A stretch of 52,320 nucleotides of DNA from Acidimicrobiia bacterium (GCA_003229305.1 QIDH01000002.1:1-52320); one strand, 5' to 3'; shown: positions 13,766 to 23,442, numbered from the stretch's first letter. Notes: generated by a model from the sequence alone, not told the origin. Program-made: numbers and translations.

Positions 13766-14809
13766 ATGAGGCTAAAAGTTCCTTTGGCCATGGCCGGACT
13801 CGCATTGGTCGCCGCGGCGTGCGGATCGCCTGCCACGACCGAGGAAGGACCCCAAACAATCCGATTGCTGACCCACGACTCGTTTGCGGTCTCAGAAGGC
13901 ACCCTCGAGGCTTTCGAAGCGTCAACCGGAAACACAGTCGAAATCATCAGGGCGGGAGATGCCGGCACGATGCTCAACCAGGCGATCCTCACCAAGGACA
14001 ACCCCATCGCCGACGTGATCTTCGGCATCGACAACACTTTCCTGGGTAGGGCCCTAGACGAAAACATATTTCAGCCATACACGGCGGAAGGCGCAGACAC
14101 ACTCGCAGACGATTTGCAGGCAGACGAGACCGTAACTCCGGTCGACTTCGGCGATGTGTGTCTCAACTACGACAAGGCGGCGTTGGGTGCTCTCGGACTA
14201 AGTCCACCAGAATCCCTCTCCGACCTCACCAGTCCCGCATACGCAGGGCTGTTGGTGGTCGAGGACCCTGGCACCTCGTCTCCCGGCTTGGCATTCCTGC
14301 TTGCCACCATCGACGAGTTCGGAGAGGCCGGCTGGGAGCAGTACTGGGCCGATCTCAAGGCCAACGATGTGCTCATCTCAACCGATTGGGAGGCCGCCTA
14401 CTACGGCGAGTTCTCCGGCGGAGCCGGCCAAGGCGACCGGCCGATTGTTGTCTCATACGCATCATCACCACCCGCGGAGGTCATTTTCGGTGATCCGCGT
14501 CCGCTCGTAGCCCCAACCGCGGTCGTTGAGGCCGGTTGCTTCCGCCAGATCGAATACGCCGGGATCGTGACAGGCACGACGATCCCCTACGCAGCGGGCC
14601 AACTGATCGATTTCATGGTCGGGATCGAATTCCAGGAGGACATCCCACTCAACATGTTCGTTTTTCCGGCCAATACCAACGCCTCCCTGCCCCAAGAGTT
14701 TGTGGACTTCACGACGATTCCCGCTGCGCCGGCGACGATGACGGCAGCTGCGATCGACCAGGGCAGGGACCGCTGGATACGGGCATGGACCGAAGTCATG
14801 ACCGGGTGA
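13766..14809 (+). CDS. thiB: Thiamine ABC transporter substrate-binding lipoprotein
   Basis: 347 residues, ThiB/TbpA family, binding thiamine or its phosphates outside the membrane. A lipoprotein signal peptide ends at Cys19 (LALVAAACGS). Family blocks include IRLLTHDSFAVSEGTLEAF near residue 31, DVIFGIDNTFLGRAL, and DWEAAYYGEFS. The open frame starts at 13703 inside the riboswitch; I chose the ATG at 13766 because it begins the signal peptide. The stop overlaps the thiP start (TGATG). It is the first gene behind the TPP riboswitch. Confidence 0.95.
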   Translation: MRLKVPLAMAGLALVAAACGSPATTEEGPQTIRLLTHDSFAVSEGTLEAFEASTGNTVEIIRAGDAGTMLNQAILTKDNPIADVIFGIDNTFLGRALDENIFQPYTAEGADTLADDLQADETVTPVDFGDVCLNYDKAALGALGLSPPESLSDLTSPAYAGLLVVEDPGTSSPGLAFLLATIDEFGEAGWEQYWADLKANDVLISTDWEAAYYGEFSGGAGQGDRPIVVSYASSPPAEVIFGDPRPLVAPTAVVEAGCFRQIEYAGIVTGTTIPYAAGQLIDFMVGIEFQEDIPLNMFVFPANTNASLPQEFVDFTTIPAAPATMTAAAIDQGRDRWIRAWTEVMTG

Positions 14810-16428
14810 TGAAGGCGCAACGCTCGACTCAGAGATGGCTGTTCGCGCTACCCATCGCCTTTCTGACGACGTTTTTCGTGTACCCGATCGTTCGTATCAT
14901 GGCCGTGAGTTTTTCCGGCGATGCCGGCATCGTCGATTCCTTCAGCACGGTCATTCGCACCGCCTCGCTCCGAGGCACGACTTGGTTCACGCTTTGGCAG
15001 GCTCTCGCATCGACGGTTCTCACCCTGATCTTCGCTTTCCCGGCGGCCGCCCTGGTCGGTCGGTATCAATTTCGAGGACGACGACTCTTCATGGCGTCTT
15101 TGACCGTCCCCTTCGTCATGCCAACCGTTGTGGTAGGGGCCGCTTTCCTTGCTTTGCTCGGGCCAGACGGACCGTTGGGCGTCGATCTGCGTCGCAGCGT
15201 GACAGCCATCCTCATCGCCCATGTCTTCTTCAACTACGCGGTGGTTGTCAGGACGGTTGGCGGAAACTGGGCCAATTTGGATCGCACGACCGAAGAAGCC
15301 GCCCGGGTTTTGGGAGCCGGCCAGTGGCAGGCGTTCCGGCGGATCACGCTCCCCCAGCTCATGCCAAGTATCCGCGCTGCCGCCTCTATCGTCTTTCTCT
15401 TCACGTTCACGTCTTTCGGAGTGGTACTGCTGCTGGGTGGTTTCGGGATCAATACGATCGAGGTGGTCATCTTTCGAGAGGCCACCGTCAACCTGGACCT
15501 CGCCGTCGCCGGTGCCCTCGCCCTGATTCAGATGGTCGGCGTCGCAGGCGCCGTGTACGCATACGGCCGGTCTGGGCGCCAAGCCACCGAGCGGTCGGTC
15601 TCTGCTAGCGGAGTTGTGCTGAGGCCAATCCGCGGATTCCCGGCGCGGTTCCTTCAGCTGGCCGCCCTCGGGATCTCTGCGCTACTTCTGGCCGTCCCCC
15701 TGGGTGGCCTGGTGGTCAGATCGCTGACAGTGGGAGGCGGGCTGGGTAGTGCCAACTTCTCCTCACTGTTCTCGCCCGATCGGACCGCAGTGGTGACTGC
15801 CCCTTGGCAAGCCATCTTCAACTCGATCCAGATCGCGTTGGGTGCGACGGTAATCAGCGTGGTCATCGGGACGCTTCTCGCATTGGCGATCGCCCAGCGT
15901 CCAACCCGCCTGTCCTCCACCATGGACGCGCTTGTGATGCTGCCGCTCGGGACGTCTGCGGTGACGGTCGGTTTCGGGTTTCTCGTTGCCTTCGACTGGC
16001 CGATCGATCTGCGTACTTCACCAATCCTCGTCCCCATCGCACATGCCCTCATCGCCGTGCCGTTCGTTGTGAGAACCACACTGCCGGTGCTGAGAGCCGT
16101 CAGGGCCAGGCTACGCGAAGCAGCCACGGTCCTTGGAGCGAGCCCCCGCCGAGTACTCGCCTTGATCGACCTCCCAATAGTCAGCCGAGCCGCTTTGGTT
16201 GGGGCCGGGTTCGCTTTCGCGATCTCGATGGGCGAATTCGGCGCCACCGCATTCCTGGTCCGGCCGGATCGGCCCACTCTCACCACTGCAATCTTCCGAT
16301 TGCTCAGCAAGCCCGGCGACGCCACGTTCGGCCAGGCGATCGCGATGAGTGTCATCCTGATGGTTGTCACCGCTTCGCTGGTCGCGGCGATCGACCGATT
16401 TCGGGTCGGCAACTTGGGAGAGTTCTGA
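14809..16428 (+). CDS. thiP: Thiamine ABC transporter permease
   Basis: 539 residues with about 12 membrane segments, made of two fused permease halves as is usual for ThiP. Each half has the EAA-like cytoplasmic loop: EEAARVLGAGQWQAFRRITLP near residue 165 and REAATVLGASPRRVLALIDLP near 440. The true start is the ATG at 14809 overlapping the thiB stop; the open frame begins earlier at 14536 only because thiB overlaps it. Forms the membrane channel with ThiB and ThiQ. Confidence 0.94.
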   Translation: MKAQRSTQRWLFALPIAFLTTFFVYPIVRIMAVSFSGDAGIVDSFSTVIRTASLRGTTWFTLWQALASTVLTLIFAFPAAALVGRYQFRGRRLFMASLTVPFVMPTVVVGAAFLALLGPDGPLGVDLRRSVTAILIAHVFFNYAVVVRTVGGNWANLDRTTEEAARVLGAGQWQAFRRITLPQLMPSIRAAASIVFLFTFTSFGVVLLLGGFGINTIEVVIFREATVNLDLAVAGALALIQMVGVAGAVYAYGRSGRQATERSVSASGVVLRPIRGFPARFLQLAALGISALLLAVPLGGLVVRSLTVGGGLGSANFSSLFSPDRTAVVTAPWQAIFNSIQIALGATVISVVIGTLLALAIAQRPTRLSSTMDALVMLPLGTSAVTVGFGFLVAFDWPIDLRTSPILVPIAHALIAVPFVVRTTLPVLRAVRARLREAATVLGASPRRVLALIDLPIVSRAALVGAGFAFAISMGEFGATAFLVRPDRPTLTTAIFRLLSKPGDATFGQAIAMSVILMVVTASLVAAIDRFRVGNLGEF

Positions 16429-17432
16429 TGCTCGAAATCGTCGACCTGACGGTCAAGTTCGGTGACTATGTCGCCCTCGACCAAATCAACCTCGAACTCC
16501 GGCAAGGAGAAACGCTGGCCGTGCTCGGGCCGTCTGGATCCGGCAAGTCGACGCTCCTCAGAGCGATCGCCGGCCTCGAGATACCGGACGGCGGCGAGAT
16601 CCGCTGGGAAGGGGCGGTGCTTGGGACCAGGGCGCCGCACACCCGTGGGTTCGGGCTCGTCTTCCAGGACTACGCACTCTTCCCCCATCTTGACATCGGG
16701 GCGAATGTCAGATTCGGGCTCGAAATCGCAGGCCTCGAGGAAGAAATAGCTAATCGAAGAGTCGCAGAAGTTCTCGAAATGGTCGGCCTGAGTGGTTTCC
16801 ATGACCGGTCGACCGAAACGTTGTCCGGCGGGGAGCGCCAGAGGGTCGCCCTGGCCAGGGCATTGGCGCCGAACCCTCGACTGTTGATGTTCGACGAGCC
16901 GGTCGCCGCCCTCGACCAACATCTTCGAGCAAGACTTCTGGCCGAACTGGCAGACATTCTGCACGATCTTTCGACGCCGGCGATCTACGTCACCCACGAC
17001 CAAACCGAGGCGTTCGCCCTTGCCGACCGGGTGGCCGTCTTGTCAGAAGGCAGGCTCCTTCAGGTCGGTGAACCTGAGAGAGTTTGGAGGAATCCTGCGT
17101 CTATCGAGGTGGCGACCTTCCTCGGCCTCGAAAACATCGCGGAGGTCCGCGTCCAGGACAATGTCATCTCCACGCCTTGGGGAGCTGTGAAGGGAACGAT
17201 GGCACCCGGCACGCACCGAATCGCGATTCCGGCGGCCTCGGTCCAACTCGATCCGAACGGGCCCATCTCGGCGGTAGTCGTGCGCTCCATCTTCGTAGAC
17301 GGGCGCTACAGAGTGGAGTTGCAAGCCTTGAACCGAACGTTGGTCACCGAAGTGGCAGGTCCAAGGCCGCTGGAAGGGTCGAAGGTGTCGGTGACGATTG
17401 AGACGGAGGCCATGGTCGTGATCCCGTCTTGA
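16428..17432 (+). CDS. thiQ: Thiamine ABC transporter ATP-binding protein
   Basis: 334 residues. Walker A GPSGSGKST at 34-42, Q-loop VFQDYALFP, signature LSGGERQRVALARAL and Walker B RLLMFDEP are intact. A C-terminal extension of about 95 residues after the nucleotide-binding domain resembles the beta-rich regulatory domain of other importer ATPases; E. coli ThiQ lacks it. The start overlaps the thiP stop (TGATG). The coding frame ends in TTGA, which also opens the frame of the next gene. Confidence 0.93.
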   Translation: MLEIVDLTVKFGDYVALDQINLELRQGETLAVLGPSGSGKSTLLRAIAGLEIPDGGEIRWEGAVLGTRAPHTRGFGLVFQDYALFPHLDIGANVRFGLEIAGLEEEIANRRVAEVLEMVGLSGFHDRSTETLSGGERQRVALARALAPNPRLLMFDEPVAALDQHLRARLLAELADILHDLSTPAIYVTHDQTEAFALADRVAVLSEGRLLQVGEPERVWRNPASIEVATFLGLENIAEVRVQDNVISTPWGAVKGTMAPGTHRIAIPAASVQLDPNGPISAVVVRSIFVDGRYRVELQALNRTLVTEVAGPRPLEGSKVSVTIETEAMVVIPS

Positions 17433-17495
17433 CCGCAAAGCTCTTCGCCAGAACGACGGTGCGGAGGCAATCAGCATTTCTGGGCGAGCAACTGG

Positions 17496-17588
17496 TAAAA
17501 TTAGGGGTAGGGCATGACTCCAGGGCAGAGGAGGCGACCCATTCCGGAATTGCTGTGCAATTTCGCAGGATTCGACGACCCGAGATGA
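17496..17588 (+). promoter_or_regulatory. Possible internal promoter and leader peptide before the unknown thi-operon gene
   Basis: TAAAAT at 17496-17501 resembles a -10 box, unusual in this GC-rich sequence. An ATG at 17514 opens a 24-codon frame beginning MTPGQRRRPIPELL whose TGA overlaps the ATG at 17585 (ATGA), the arrangement of a coupled leader peptide. It is only a candidate. Confidence 0.3.
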
Positions 17589-18376
17589 GTTTCCTCGGCA
17601 CCATCCGCACTTTGTTGTCCGGGTTTCAGCCTGTCTCGATCGACCCACCTGAACGGACCCGCGGCGTACCACCGTCCGGCAACGGTGCCTCGTCCTTCCA
17701 CCTGTGGTGGGATACACCCCTTGGACCCATCACCGAAATGGCCGTGACAGTCGAAATTCGAGTACCCCCAAAGCTCGCAACACTTCACTTTTTCGCGATC
17801 CAGACATCGTTCGTACGCAATGGGGCCAGGGCGGGGGGCGCTCACCTCGGACTGCAATGGAACCCTCGCTTTCCAGGCAGTCGAGCGGTGAACTGGGGAG
17901 GCTATGACGCAGACGGGAGCATCCTGACTGGGACGCAGTCTCCTCTCATCAGCACGCCAGAGGACGTGAACACGAGAGATTACGACTGGCAACCGCAGCG
18001 AACTTATCGAATGAAGATTGGCCCGGCCGACGAAAGAGACGGCTCCTGGTTCTGGCCTGGTTCGGTTACCGAGCTCGCATCCGGCGAAACGACCCATGTT
18101 CGCGACCTGAGGACGGACGGCAACGAGCTGGCCGATCCTGTGGTCTGGTCGGAGGTCTTCGCGGCTTGCGACGCCCCAGGCATCTCGGTCCGCTGGTCAG
18201 ATCTCTCTATCACGATGGCTGATGGGACGTTTGCGATCTCCGTGTGCACAAGCGCGTACCAGAGTTATGAGAGCGGTGGCTGCACCAACACAGACTCGAC
18301 AGTCCACCAGAATGCATTCGTGCAGACCACCAACACCGAACGCACGAACCCATCAGACGTGGCGCTCCGCCTGTGA
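17585..18376 (+). CDS. Unrecognised protein within the thiamine operon
   Basis: 263 residues from the ATG at 17585; the frame is open back to a TTG at 17429 overlapping the thiQ stop, so up to 315 are possible. I do not recognise a family. The sequence has few charged helices and many beta-strand-like and aromatic segments (FHLWWDTPLGPITEMAVTVE, GAHLGLQWNPRFPGSRAVNW, RTYRMKIG), reminiscent of jelly-roll or concanavalin-type sugar-binding folds. No signal peptide or membrane segment is evident. Its stop overlaps the thiD GTG by four bases, so it is translationally tied to thiD and probably under the same TPP control. Confidence 0.75.
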   Translation: MSFLGTIRTLLSGFQPVSIDPPERTRGVPPSGNGASSFHLWWDTPLGPITEMAVTVEIRVPPKLATLHFFAIQTSFVRNGARAGGAHLGLQWNPRFPGSRAVNWGGYDADGSILTGTQSPLISTPEDVNTRDYDWQPQRTYRMKIGPADERDGSWFWPGSVTELASGETTHVRDLRTDGNELADPVVWSEVFAACDAPGISVRWSDLSITMADGTFAISVCTSAYQSYESGGCTNTDSTVHQNAFVQTTNTERTNPSDVALRL

Positions 18377-19185
18377 CGGAGGACACTCCCTTCATCATTT
18401 TGGCGATCGGCGGGTCGGATTCGGGCGCGGGGGCTGGGATCCAGGCCGACCTGAAGGCGATCTCCGCGATGGGAGGCTATGCCGCGACCGTTCTGACCGC
18501 AGTTACAGCCCAGAACACCGTCGGCGTGCAATCGGTCCATCATCTGCCGATTGAACTGGTGGAAGCACAAATCCAGGCCATCGTCTCCGACATGTCGATT
18601 GCGGCCGTGAAGACGGGTTTCCTCGGCCGGTCCGAAATCGTTCGGCTCATTGCCGACCAGACGCCAGGAGGGCTACCGCTGGTGGTTGATCCAGTGCTGG
18701 TGGATTCCGCTGGGCACCAGATCGTGGACGACGCCACAATCGAGACGTACCTCCAAGTTTTGGGGCCGGCCGCCACGTTGATCACTCCCAACTTCCGTGA
18801 GGCAGCCCTCCTCAGCGGCCTTCCGGTCGACGATGTCGCGGCGATGGAGGAGGCAGCCTCGAGCCTGTCGGACGAGCTTGGCACGGCGGTCCTGGTGAAA
18901 GGCGGCCACCTCGGTGGGGAGATGGCCGTCGACATTCTCGTTTCGAACGGTGACACCTCCCGGCTCACCAGCACCCGCATCGACAGCCCAAACGTCCACG
19001 GCACCGGATGTTCAACCGCATCGGCGATCGCGCTGGCCCTCGCCAAAGGAGAACGGTTGGATGTTGCTGTGGCGAAGACCAAATCTTGGATCTCGGAGTC
19101 CATCGCAATGGCCGCAGGGTGGCGCATCGGATCGGGCCAGGGACCGATCAATCCATTCGGGCCGAATCAGGACCCGTCGCTCTGA
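18373..19185 (+). CDS. thiD: Hydroxymethylpyrimidine/phosphomethylpyrimidine kinase
   Basis: 270 residues, ribokinase-like fold. It phosphorylates HMP to HMP-P and then HMP-PP for thiamine synthesis or salvage. Motifs: AIGGSDSGAGAGIQADLKA near residue 11, KTGFLG, VDPVLVDSAG, TPNFREAALL, and the anion hole and catalytic Cys in HGTGCSTASAIA. The GTG start overlaps the stop of the preceding gene. Its end overlaps the convergent hydrolase gene by 19 bases. With thiBPQ this makes an uptake and salvage operon. Confidence 0.96.
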   Translation: MTEDTPFIILAIGGSDSGAGAGIQADLKAISAMGGYAATVLTAVTAQNTVGVQSVHHLPIELVEAQIQAIVSDMSIAAVKTGFLGRSEIVRLIADQTPGGLPLVVDPVLVDSAGHQIVDDATIETYLQVLGPAATLITPNFREAALLSGLPVDDVAAMEEAASSLSDELGTAVLVKGGHLGGEMAVDILVSNGDTSRLTSTRIDSPNVHGTGCSTASAIALALAKGERLDVAVAKTKSWISESIAMAAGWRIGSGQGPINPFGPNQDPSL

Positions 19186-20438
19186 CCGGGACGGTTGACC
19201 GCTTCCTCCTTCGCCTGGACCTCCCAGGCCAAGACGTCGGTCAGAAACTGCTGCACGGCGGACTCGTACTCGGCCGTGGCCACGTTCCAGGATTCACCAT
19301 GACCCGCCCCATCAACCCTCAGATAGGTCAACCGTGCGGGGTAACGTTCTGCCAGCTGATCACTCAAGTCGACTGGGACCACCTCATCGTCGACACCGTG
19401 GGCCAGTAAGACTGGAACCTTCACAGAATCGAATTTCTCCAGGTAATTGAGCTCAGACCAGTTGACCCCGAACCGGAAAGTGGCGATGGTCTTACCGAGA
19501 CTTCGGAGTATCTGAGGGATCTCCTCTGCATTGGGATCGCTGTCGATGACCACGCCGAGATCCAGAGCCGGTGCGTCCAACATGACGCCGGATACCTGGC
19601 CGCCAAATGGCGAACTCTTGACGAACTCGATGGTGGCGCCCCCGCCCATTCCGTACCCGACCAAAATGAACCTCTTGGCGCCCCTTTGGCGAGACCAGTC
19701 AACTGCCGCCTGGATGTCGCGCCACTCCGTCAAGCCGTAACCAAGCACGGCATCTTCATCCGCGAACGTCGTCTGATCGGTGCTGTAGCTGATGGCGAGG
19801 ACCGGAAATCCTCTTCCTGTAAACAGTGGCAACGTCCGCAAAGACTCAGCCAGGTCGCGGTCGACATCATGAGTGATGATCACCCAGGTCGAGCGATCTC
19901 CTTCTACATACCAAGAAGGCAGTTCAGCGGCGCCAGGGGACGGAATCATCACCTCTTCGAACGGAATCCCGAAATCTTGCAACGGGTCGCGCATATAGGT
20001 GTTTCGATCGATTCCGACCCTCATGCCTTCGGCAGGGGTGCCCTCAACGGGAGTCCATTGACGCGCAACCACGGAGCCGTCGGTGAGGAGGGGGCCGACG
20101 ACGCCGGACCCGCCTGGAAACTTCAGACCAAACGAGCCGTTCCTGGCGATCGCAGATACCTCGGCGGAAGGCGCCAGGCTGATCCCAGAATCCGAGATCT
20201 CGACTATGTTCCCGTCGTCGAGAAGCGTTACGGCATTGGTCGAGTCGATCGAAAGGCTGTCCTGGAGAATGGCGTCCGAGTATCGCCAGGCACCAAGTCC
20301 GGCGGCCCCGACGATTCCGACGATTCCGACGGTCAGAACCCACTTGAATACTCTCGCCACAGCCGAGCTGAGGTCCGCCTTCCAGACGTCGTTGGCCGCC
20401 CTCAACGTCTCCAACGGGCCGGGAGTCTGTTCACTCAC
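19167..20438 (-). CDS. Membrane-anchored alpha/beta-hydrolase-like protein lacking the nucleophile
   Basis: 423 residues. One membrane segment near residues 32-50 anchors it, with the bulk probably outside. The C-terminal half (about 180-410) is an alpha/beta hydrolase fold: nucleophile elbow at 261-265, acid in HGVDDEVVP (350-351), His380 in GAGHGES. The elbow reads GYGMG, so the expected serine is Gly263, and the oxyanion HG motif is HD (190-191). Either it is non-catalytic or another residue serves. The start overlaps the thioesterase stop by eight bases. Confidence 0.85.
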   Translation of the reverse strand: MSEQTPGPLETLRAANDVWKADLSSAVARVFKWVLTVGIVGIVGAAGLGAWRYSDAILQDSLSIDSTNAVTLLDDGNIVEISDSGISLAPSAEVSAIARNGSFGLKFPGGSGVVGPLLTDGSVVARQWTPVEGTPAEGMRVGIDRNTYMRDPLQDFGIPFEEVMIPSPGAAELPSWYVEGDRSTWVIITHDVDRDLAESLRTLPLFTGRGFPVLAISYSTDQTTFADEDAVLGYGLTEWRDIQAAVDWSRQRGAKRFILVGYGMGGGATIEFVKSSPFGGQVSGVMLDAPALDLGVVIDSDPNAEEIPQILRSLGKTIATFRFGVNWSELNYLEKFDSVKVPVLLAHGVDDEVVPVDLSDQLAERYPARLTYLRVDGAGHGESWNVATAEYESAVQQFLTDVLAWEVQAKEEAVNRPGQSDGS

Positions 20439-20826
20439 CTGACCAGGCTCCTTTGAAGAACGACGGAATTCGGGTAGGCCGTCCGTCGAGATTCGTCATG
20501 GCGGCCCGCAGGTCGAGGCTGGCGATCGGGGTGCCGGATCTCGACATATGTTGTTGCCAGCCGTGTGTCACCCGTTTCATGTCAACGATGAGTGTTTCGA
20601 TCTCCAGCGAGTCACCAGCCTTGGCCGGGGCATGAAACTTGAGGTTCAGATCGCTAACGACAATGCGAAACCCGCGCTCAGACAGCGAATGCAGCCCCAT
20701 GCCGACCGACTCAAGGGCTTCAATTCTGGCCGTTTCGAAATAGGACAGATACACCGCATGATTTACGTGGTCGTATGGGTCGAGCTCGTAGAAACGAACC
20801 GCAATATTGGTGATGTGACGAGTCAT
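20431..20826 (-). CDS. YbgC/FadM-type hotdog acyl-CoA thioesterase
   Basis: 131 residues, the usual 4HBT length. The catalytic segment is FYELDPYDHVNHAVYLSYFETAR (a D-x-x-x-x-V-x-H-x-x-Y pattern, near residues 12-34); the C-terminal half has KRVTHGWQQHMSRSG. It likely hydrolyses short or medium acyl-CoAs. The frame is open to 20949, but the ATG at 20826 with GAGG eight bases upstream starts the domain properly. It is the first gene of a two-gene operon with the hydrolase-like protein. Confidence 0.88.
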   Translation of the reverse strand: MTRHITNIAVRFYELDPYDHVNHAVYLSYFETARIEALESVGMGLHSLSERGFRIVVSDLNLKFHAPAKAGDSLEIETLIVDMKRVTHGWQQHMSRSGTPIASLDLRAAMTNLDGRPTRIPSFFKGAWSGE

Positions 20827-20950
20827 CGCAGCGGCCTCGGGTTTGGCGGCCACAGCGTACCGGGACGCGCCTCCATCAACCGATATTCCCGCCCTCATAC
20901 AGATAGAGACGTTGCCGAGGGAACATGGGTTCCAACGTTTCGATGGCAAC

Positions 20951-20956
20951 TAGCCT
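20951..20956 (+). promoter_or_regulatory. -10-like box of the MDR gene (leaderless)
   Basis: TAGCCT lies seven bases before the ATG at 20964; this decides the start over in-frame upstream codons at 20925 and 20943. Confidence 0.5.
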
Positions 20957-20963
20957 CCTGTGG

Positions 20964-21963
20964 ATGCGCGCCTGGATCCTCAATGAAACAAACGGCCCAT
21001 CTTCCTACCAGCTCGGCGAGGTCGAGACCCCTGAGCCTGAGGCCGGCGAGGTCAGAGTCCGGCTCCGAACATCGGCACTCAACCATCTCGACCTGTGGAC
21101 GTCGATGGGTCTGCCAGCCCCAAGGCAATTCCCGCACATCACCGGTGCGGACGGCGCGGGGGTCGTGGACGCGATCGGAGAAGGCGTCGAATGGGTGGCG
21201 ATCGGCGATGAGGTGGTCGTCGACCCTTCGATCGGCGAGGGGCCCCGAACGGAACGCATTCCCTACGGGGGCCACCTCGGCATCGTTGGAGAGCACCGGT
21301 GGGGCACCTTGGCCGAGTACATCGTTCTGCCGACCTCCAACGTGGTCGCCAAGCCAACCACCATCGGATGGGAGGAGGCGGGAGCCTTCGGACTCGCCTC
21401 AGGCACCGCCTACCGAATGCTCAGCAGGGCTCGGCTCCAGTCTGGAGACCTGCTCCTGGTGGTCGGGGTCGGAGGCGGCGTCAGCTCGGCTGGCTTGTCG
21501 CTCGGGATCGCCAAGGGGGCCGAAGTATGGGTGACCTCGACCAAACCGGCCAAGATCGACATGGCCATAGAGCTCGGAGCGAAGGGAGGCTTTGGGTCGG
21601 CAGGCGAATTCGCCTCTGAGCTGAAATCCGAGGCCGGTCGCACAGCAGATGTGATCCTCGAAAACGTAGGTGGAGCCACCTGGAAACAATCGATGCGGGC
21701 CCTCGGCGTCGGAGGCCGGCTCGTCACCTGCGGTTCCACAGCCGGGCCCAAGGTCGAGATCACGATCCCGGTGCTCTTCTTCAAGCACCACGAAATCATC
21801 GGCTCCACCATGTTCGATGGCGAAGACTTCCAGGCCGTGACCGACATGGTTGCCGAAGGCTTGATCCCCGTCCATGTCGACAAGGTCTTCGGGTTCGATG
21901 AAGTCCCCGCCGCTCTCGCCCATCTGGAGTCCGGCGCCCAACTCGGCAAGGTGGTCATCAGCC

Positions 21964-21971
<8 letters not shown>
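20964..21971 (+). CDS. Medium-chain (MDR) NAD(P)H-dependent oxidoreductase, zinc-free type
   Basis: 335 residues, quinone-oxidoreductase-like branch of the MDR superfamily. N-terminal GroES-like domain ([27 protein letters not shown]) and Rossmann domain with [23 protein letters not shown] around 165-187. The catalytic zinc Cys/His pair and the four structural cysteines of alcohol dehydrogenases are absent. The substrate is unknown. Its stop overlaps the next gene by eight bases, so the two are coupled; together with 3-hydroxyisobutyrate dehydrogenase it may act on short acyl or aldehyde intermediates. Confidence 0.9.
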
Positions 21972-22869
<898 letters not shown>

Positions 22870-22890
22870 CACGAAGCGTGGCGCCGTAAC

Positions 22891-22952
22891 GAACCCTGGG
22901 TATTACCCAGGGTTCCCCGGGTCGCTATAGCGCTCCTGGGGCCCCAGGTTCA
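22891..22952 (+). repeat. Paired-hairpin intergenic element, copy R3
   Basis: GAACCCTGGGT-ATT-ACCCAGGGTTC is a perfect 11-bp stem (22891-22915). GTCGCTATAGCGCT at 22921-22934 is the second palindrome with changes at its end. CCTGGGGCCCCAGG (22935-22948) makes a further 14-base palindrome. It lies 21 bases after the preceding stop, in the same orientation. Confidence 0.9.
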
Positions 22953-22979
22953 AGTGGAAAGGGGCACCTTGCGTGACGG

Positions 22980-22985
22980 TATACT
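22980..22985 (+). promoter_or_regulatory. Possible tRNA operon promoter -10 box
   Basis: TATACT is an excellent -10 match between R3 and the tRNA genes, but no clear -35 box stands 16-18 bases upstream and it is about 120 bases from tRNA-Asp. Confidence 0.25.
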
Positions 22986-23108
22986 CTGATCCGCTCGGCG
23001 ATAGATCGCTCTGGCCTGCTCACGCAATCAGCAGTAACCTTGCCGAGTCGCCGATAGAAGTCGTTCGTCTCGGGCTCCAACCCTTGCCGATAGAACATCG
23101 ACCGGCAC

Positions 23109-23186
23109 GGGGGCGTGGTGAAGTCTGGAGTTCACGCCGGCCTGTCAAGCCGGAGGTCGCGGGTTCAAATCCCGTCGTCCCCGCCA
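23109..23186 (+). tRNA. tRNA-Asp (GTC)
   Basis: A full cloverleaf folds by hand. The acceptor stem is GGGGGCG with CGTCCCC (one G-T), and the D stem GTGA with TCAC. The anticodon stem CCGGC/GCCGG has loop CTGTCAA, giving anticodon GTC, and the T arm is GCGGG-TTCAAAT-CCCGT. The discriminator is G and the terminal CCA is encoded. Confidence 0.96.
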
Positions 23187-23192
23187 GACTGA

Positions 23193-23220
23193 GACGCCCT
23201 GGTCATCGAACCAGGGCGTC
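23193..23220 (+). terminator. Strong hairpin between tRNA-Asp and tRNA-Phe
   Basis: GACGCCCTGGT and ACCAGGGCGTC form a perfect 11-bp stem with a six-base loop. No T-run follows. It may be a processing or termination signal for the tRNA-Asp transcript. Confidence 0.6.
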
Positions 23221-23256
23221 GGCGTCACAAGATGATGCCTACCATTGCGGCATCTT

Positions 23257-23329
23257 GGCCAGGTAGCTCAGTTGGCAGAGCACCGCTCTGAAAAAGCGGG
23301 GGTCGGCAGTTCAATTCTGCCCCTGGCCA
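23257..23329 (+). tRNA. tRNA-Phe (GAA)
   Basis: The cloverleaf is complete: acceptor GGCCAGG/CCTGGCC, D stem GCTC/GAGC, anticodon stem CCGCT/AGCGG with loop CTGAAAA giving GAA, T arm GGCAG-TTCAATT-CTGCC. The discriminator is A. Unlike its tRNA-Asp neighbour it has no encoded CCA. The Asp-Phe order is common in Actinobacteria. Confidence 0.96.
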
Positions 23330-23334
23330 CAATT

Positions 23335-23383
23335 ATCCGCTATCCGCCATCCGCCATCCGCCACAGGCCATCCGCCACAGGCC
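23335..23383. repeat. Heptanucleotide tandem repeat after tRNA-Phe
   Basis: Seven heptamers in a row, five of the ATCCGCC type (one ending in T) and two ACAGGCC, beginning six bases after tRNA-Phe. The complementary unit is GGCGGAT, related to the arrays at 38938 and 10939. Confidence 0.85.
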
Positions 23384-23442
23384 ACGCCAGGCCCGGGAAC
23401 CGGTCCTTGTCGCGCAACGTCTGACCCCTGAGGAGGACGATC

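Noticed and set aside
15654-17003. 449-residue open frame on the minus strand across thiP and thiQ
   Set aside because: Antisense to two clear transporter genes; composition is Arg/Pro/Thr-rich with no family pattern.
22953-23108. A third tRNA (Glu) ahead of tRNA-Asp, as in some actinobacterial clusters
   Set aside because: No cloverleaf or T-arm sequence can be folded from these bases.
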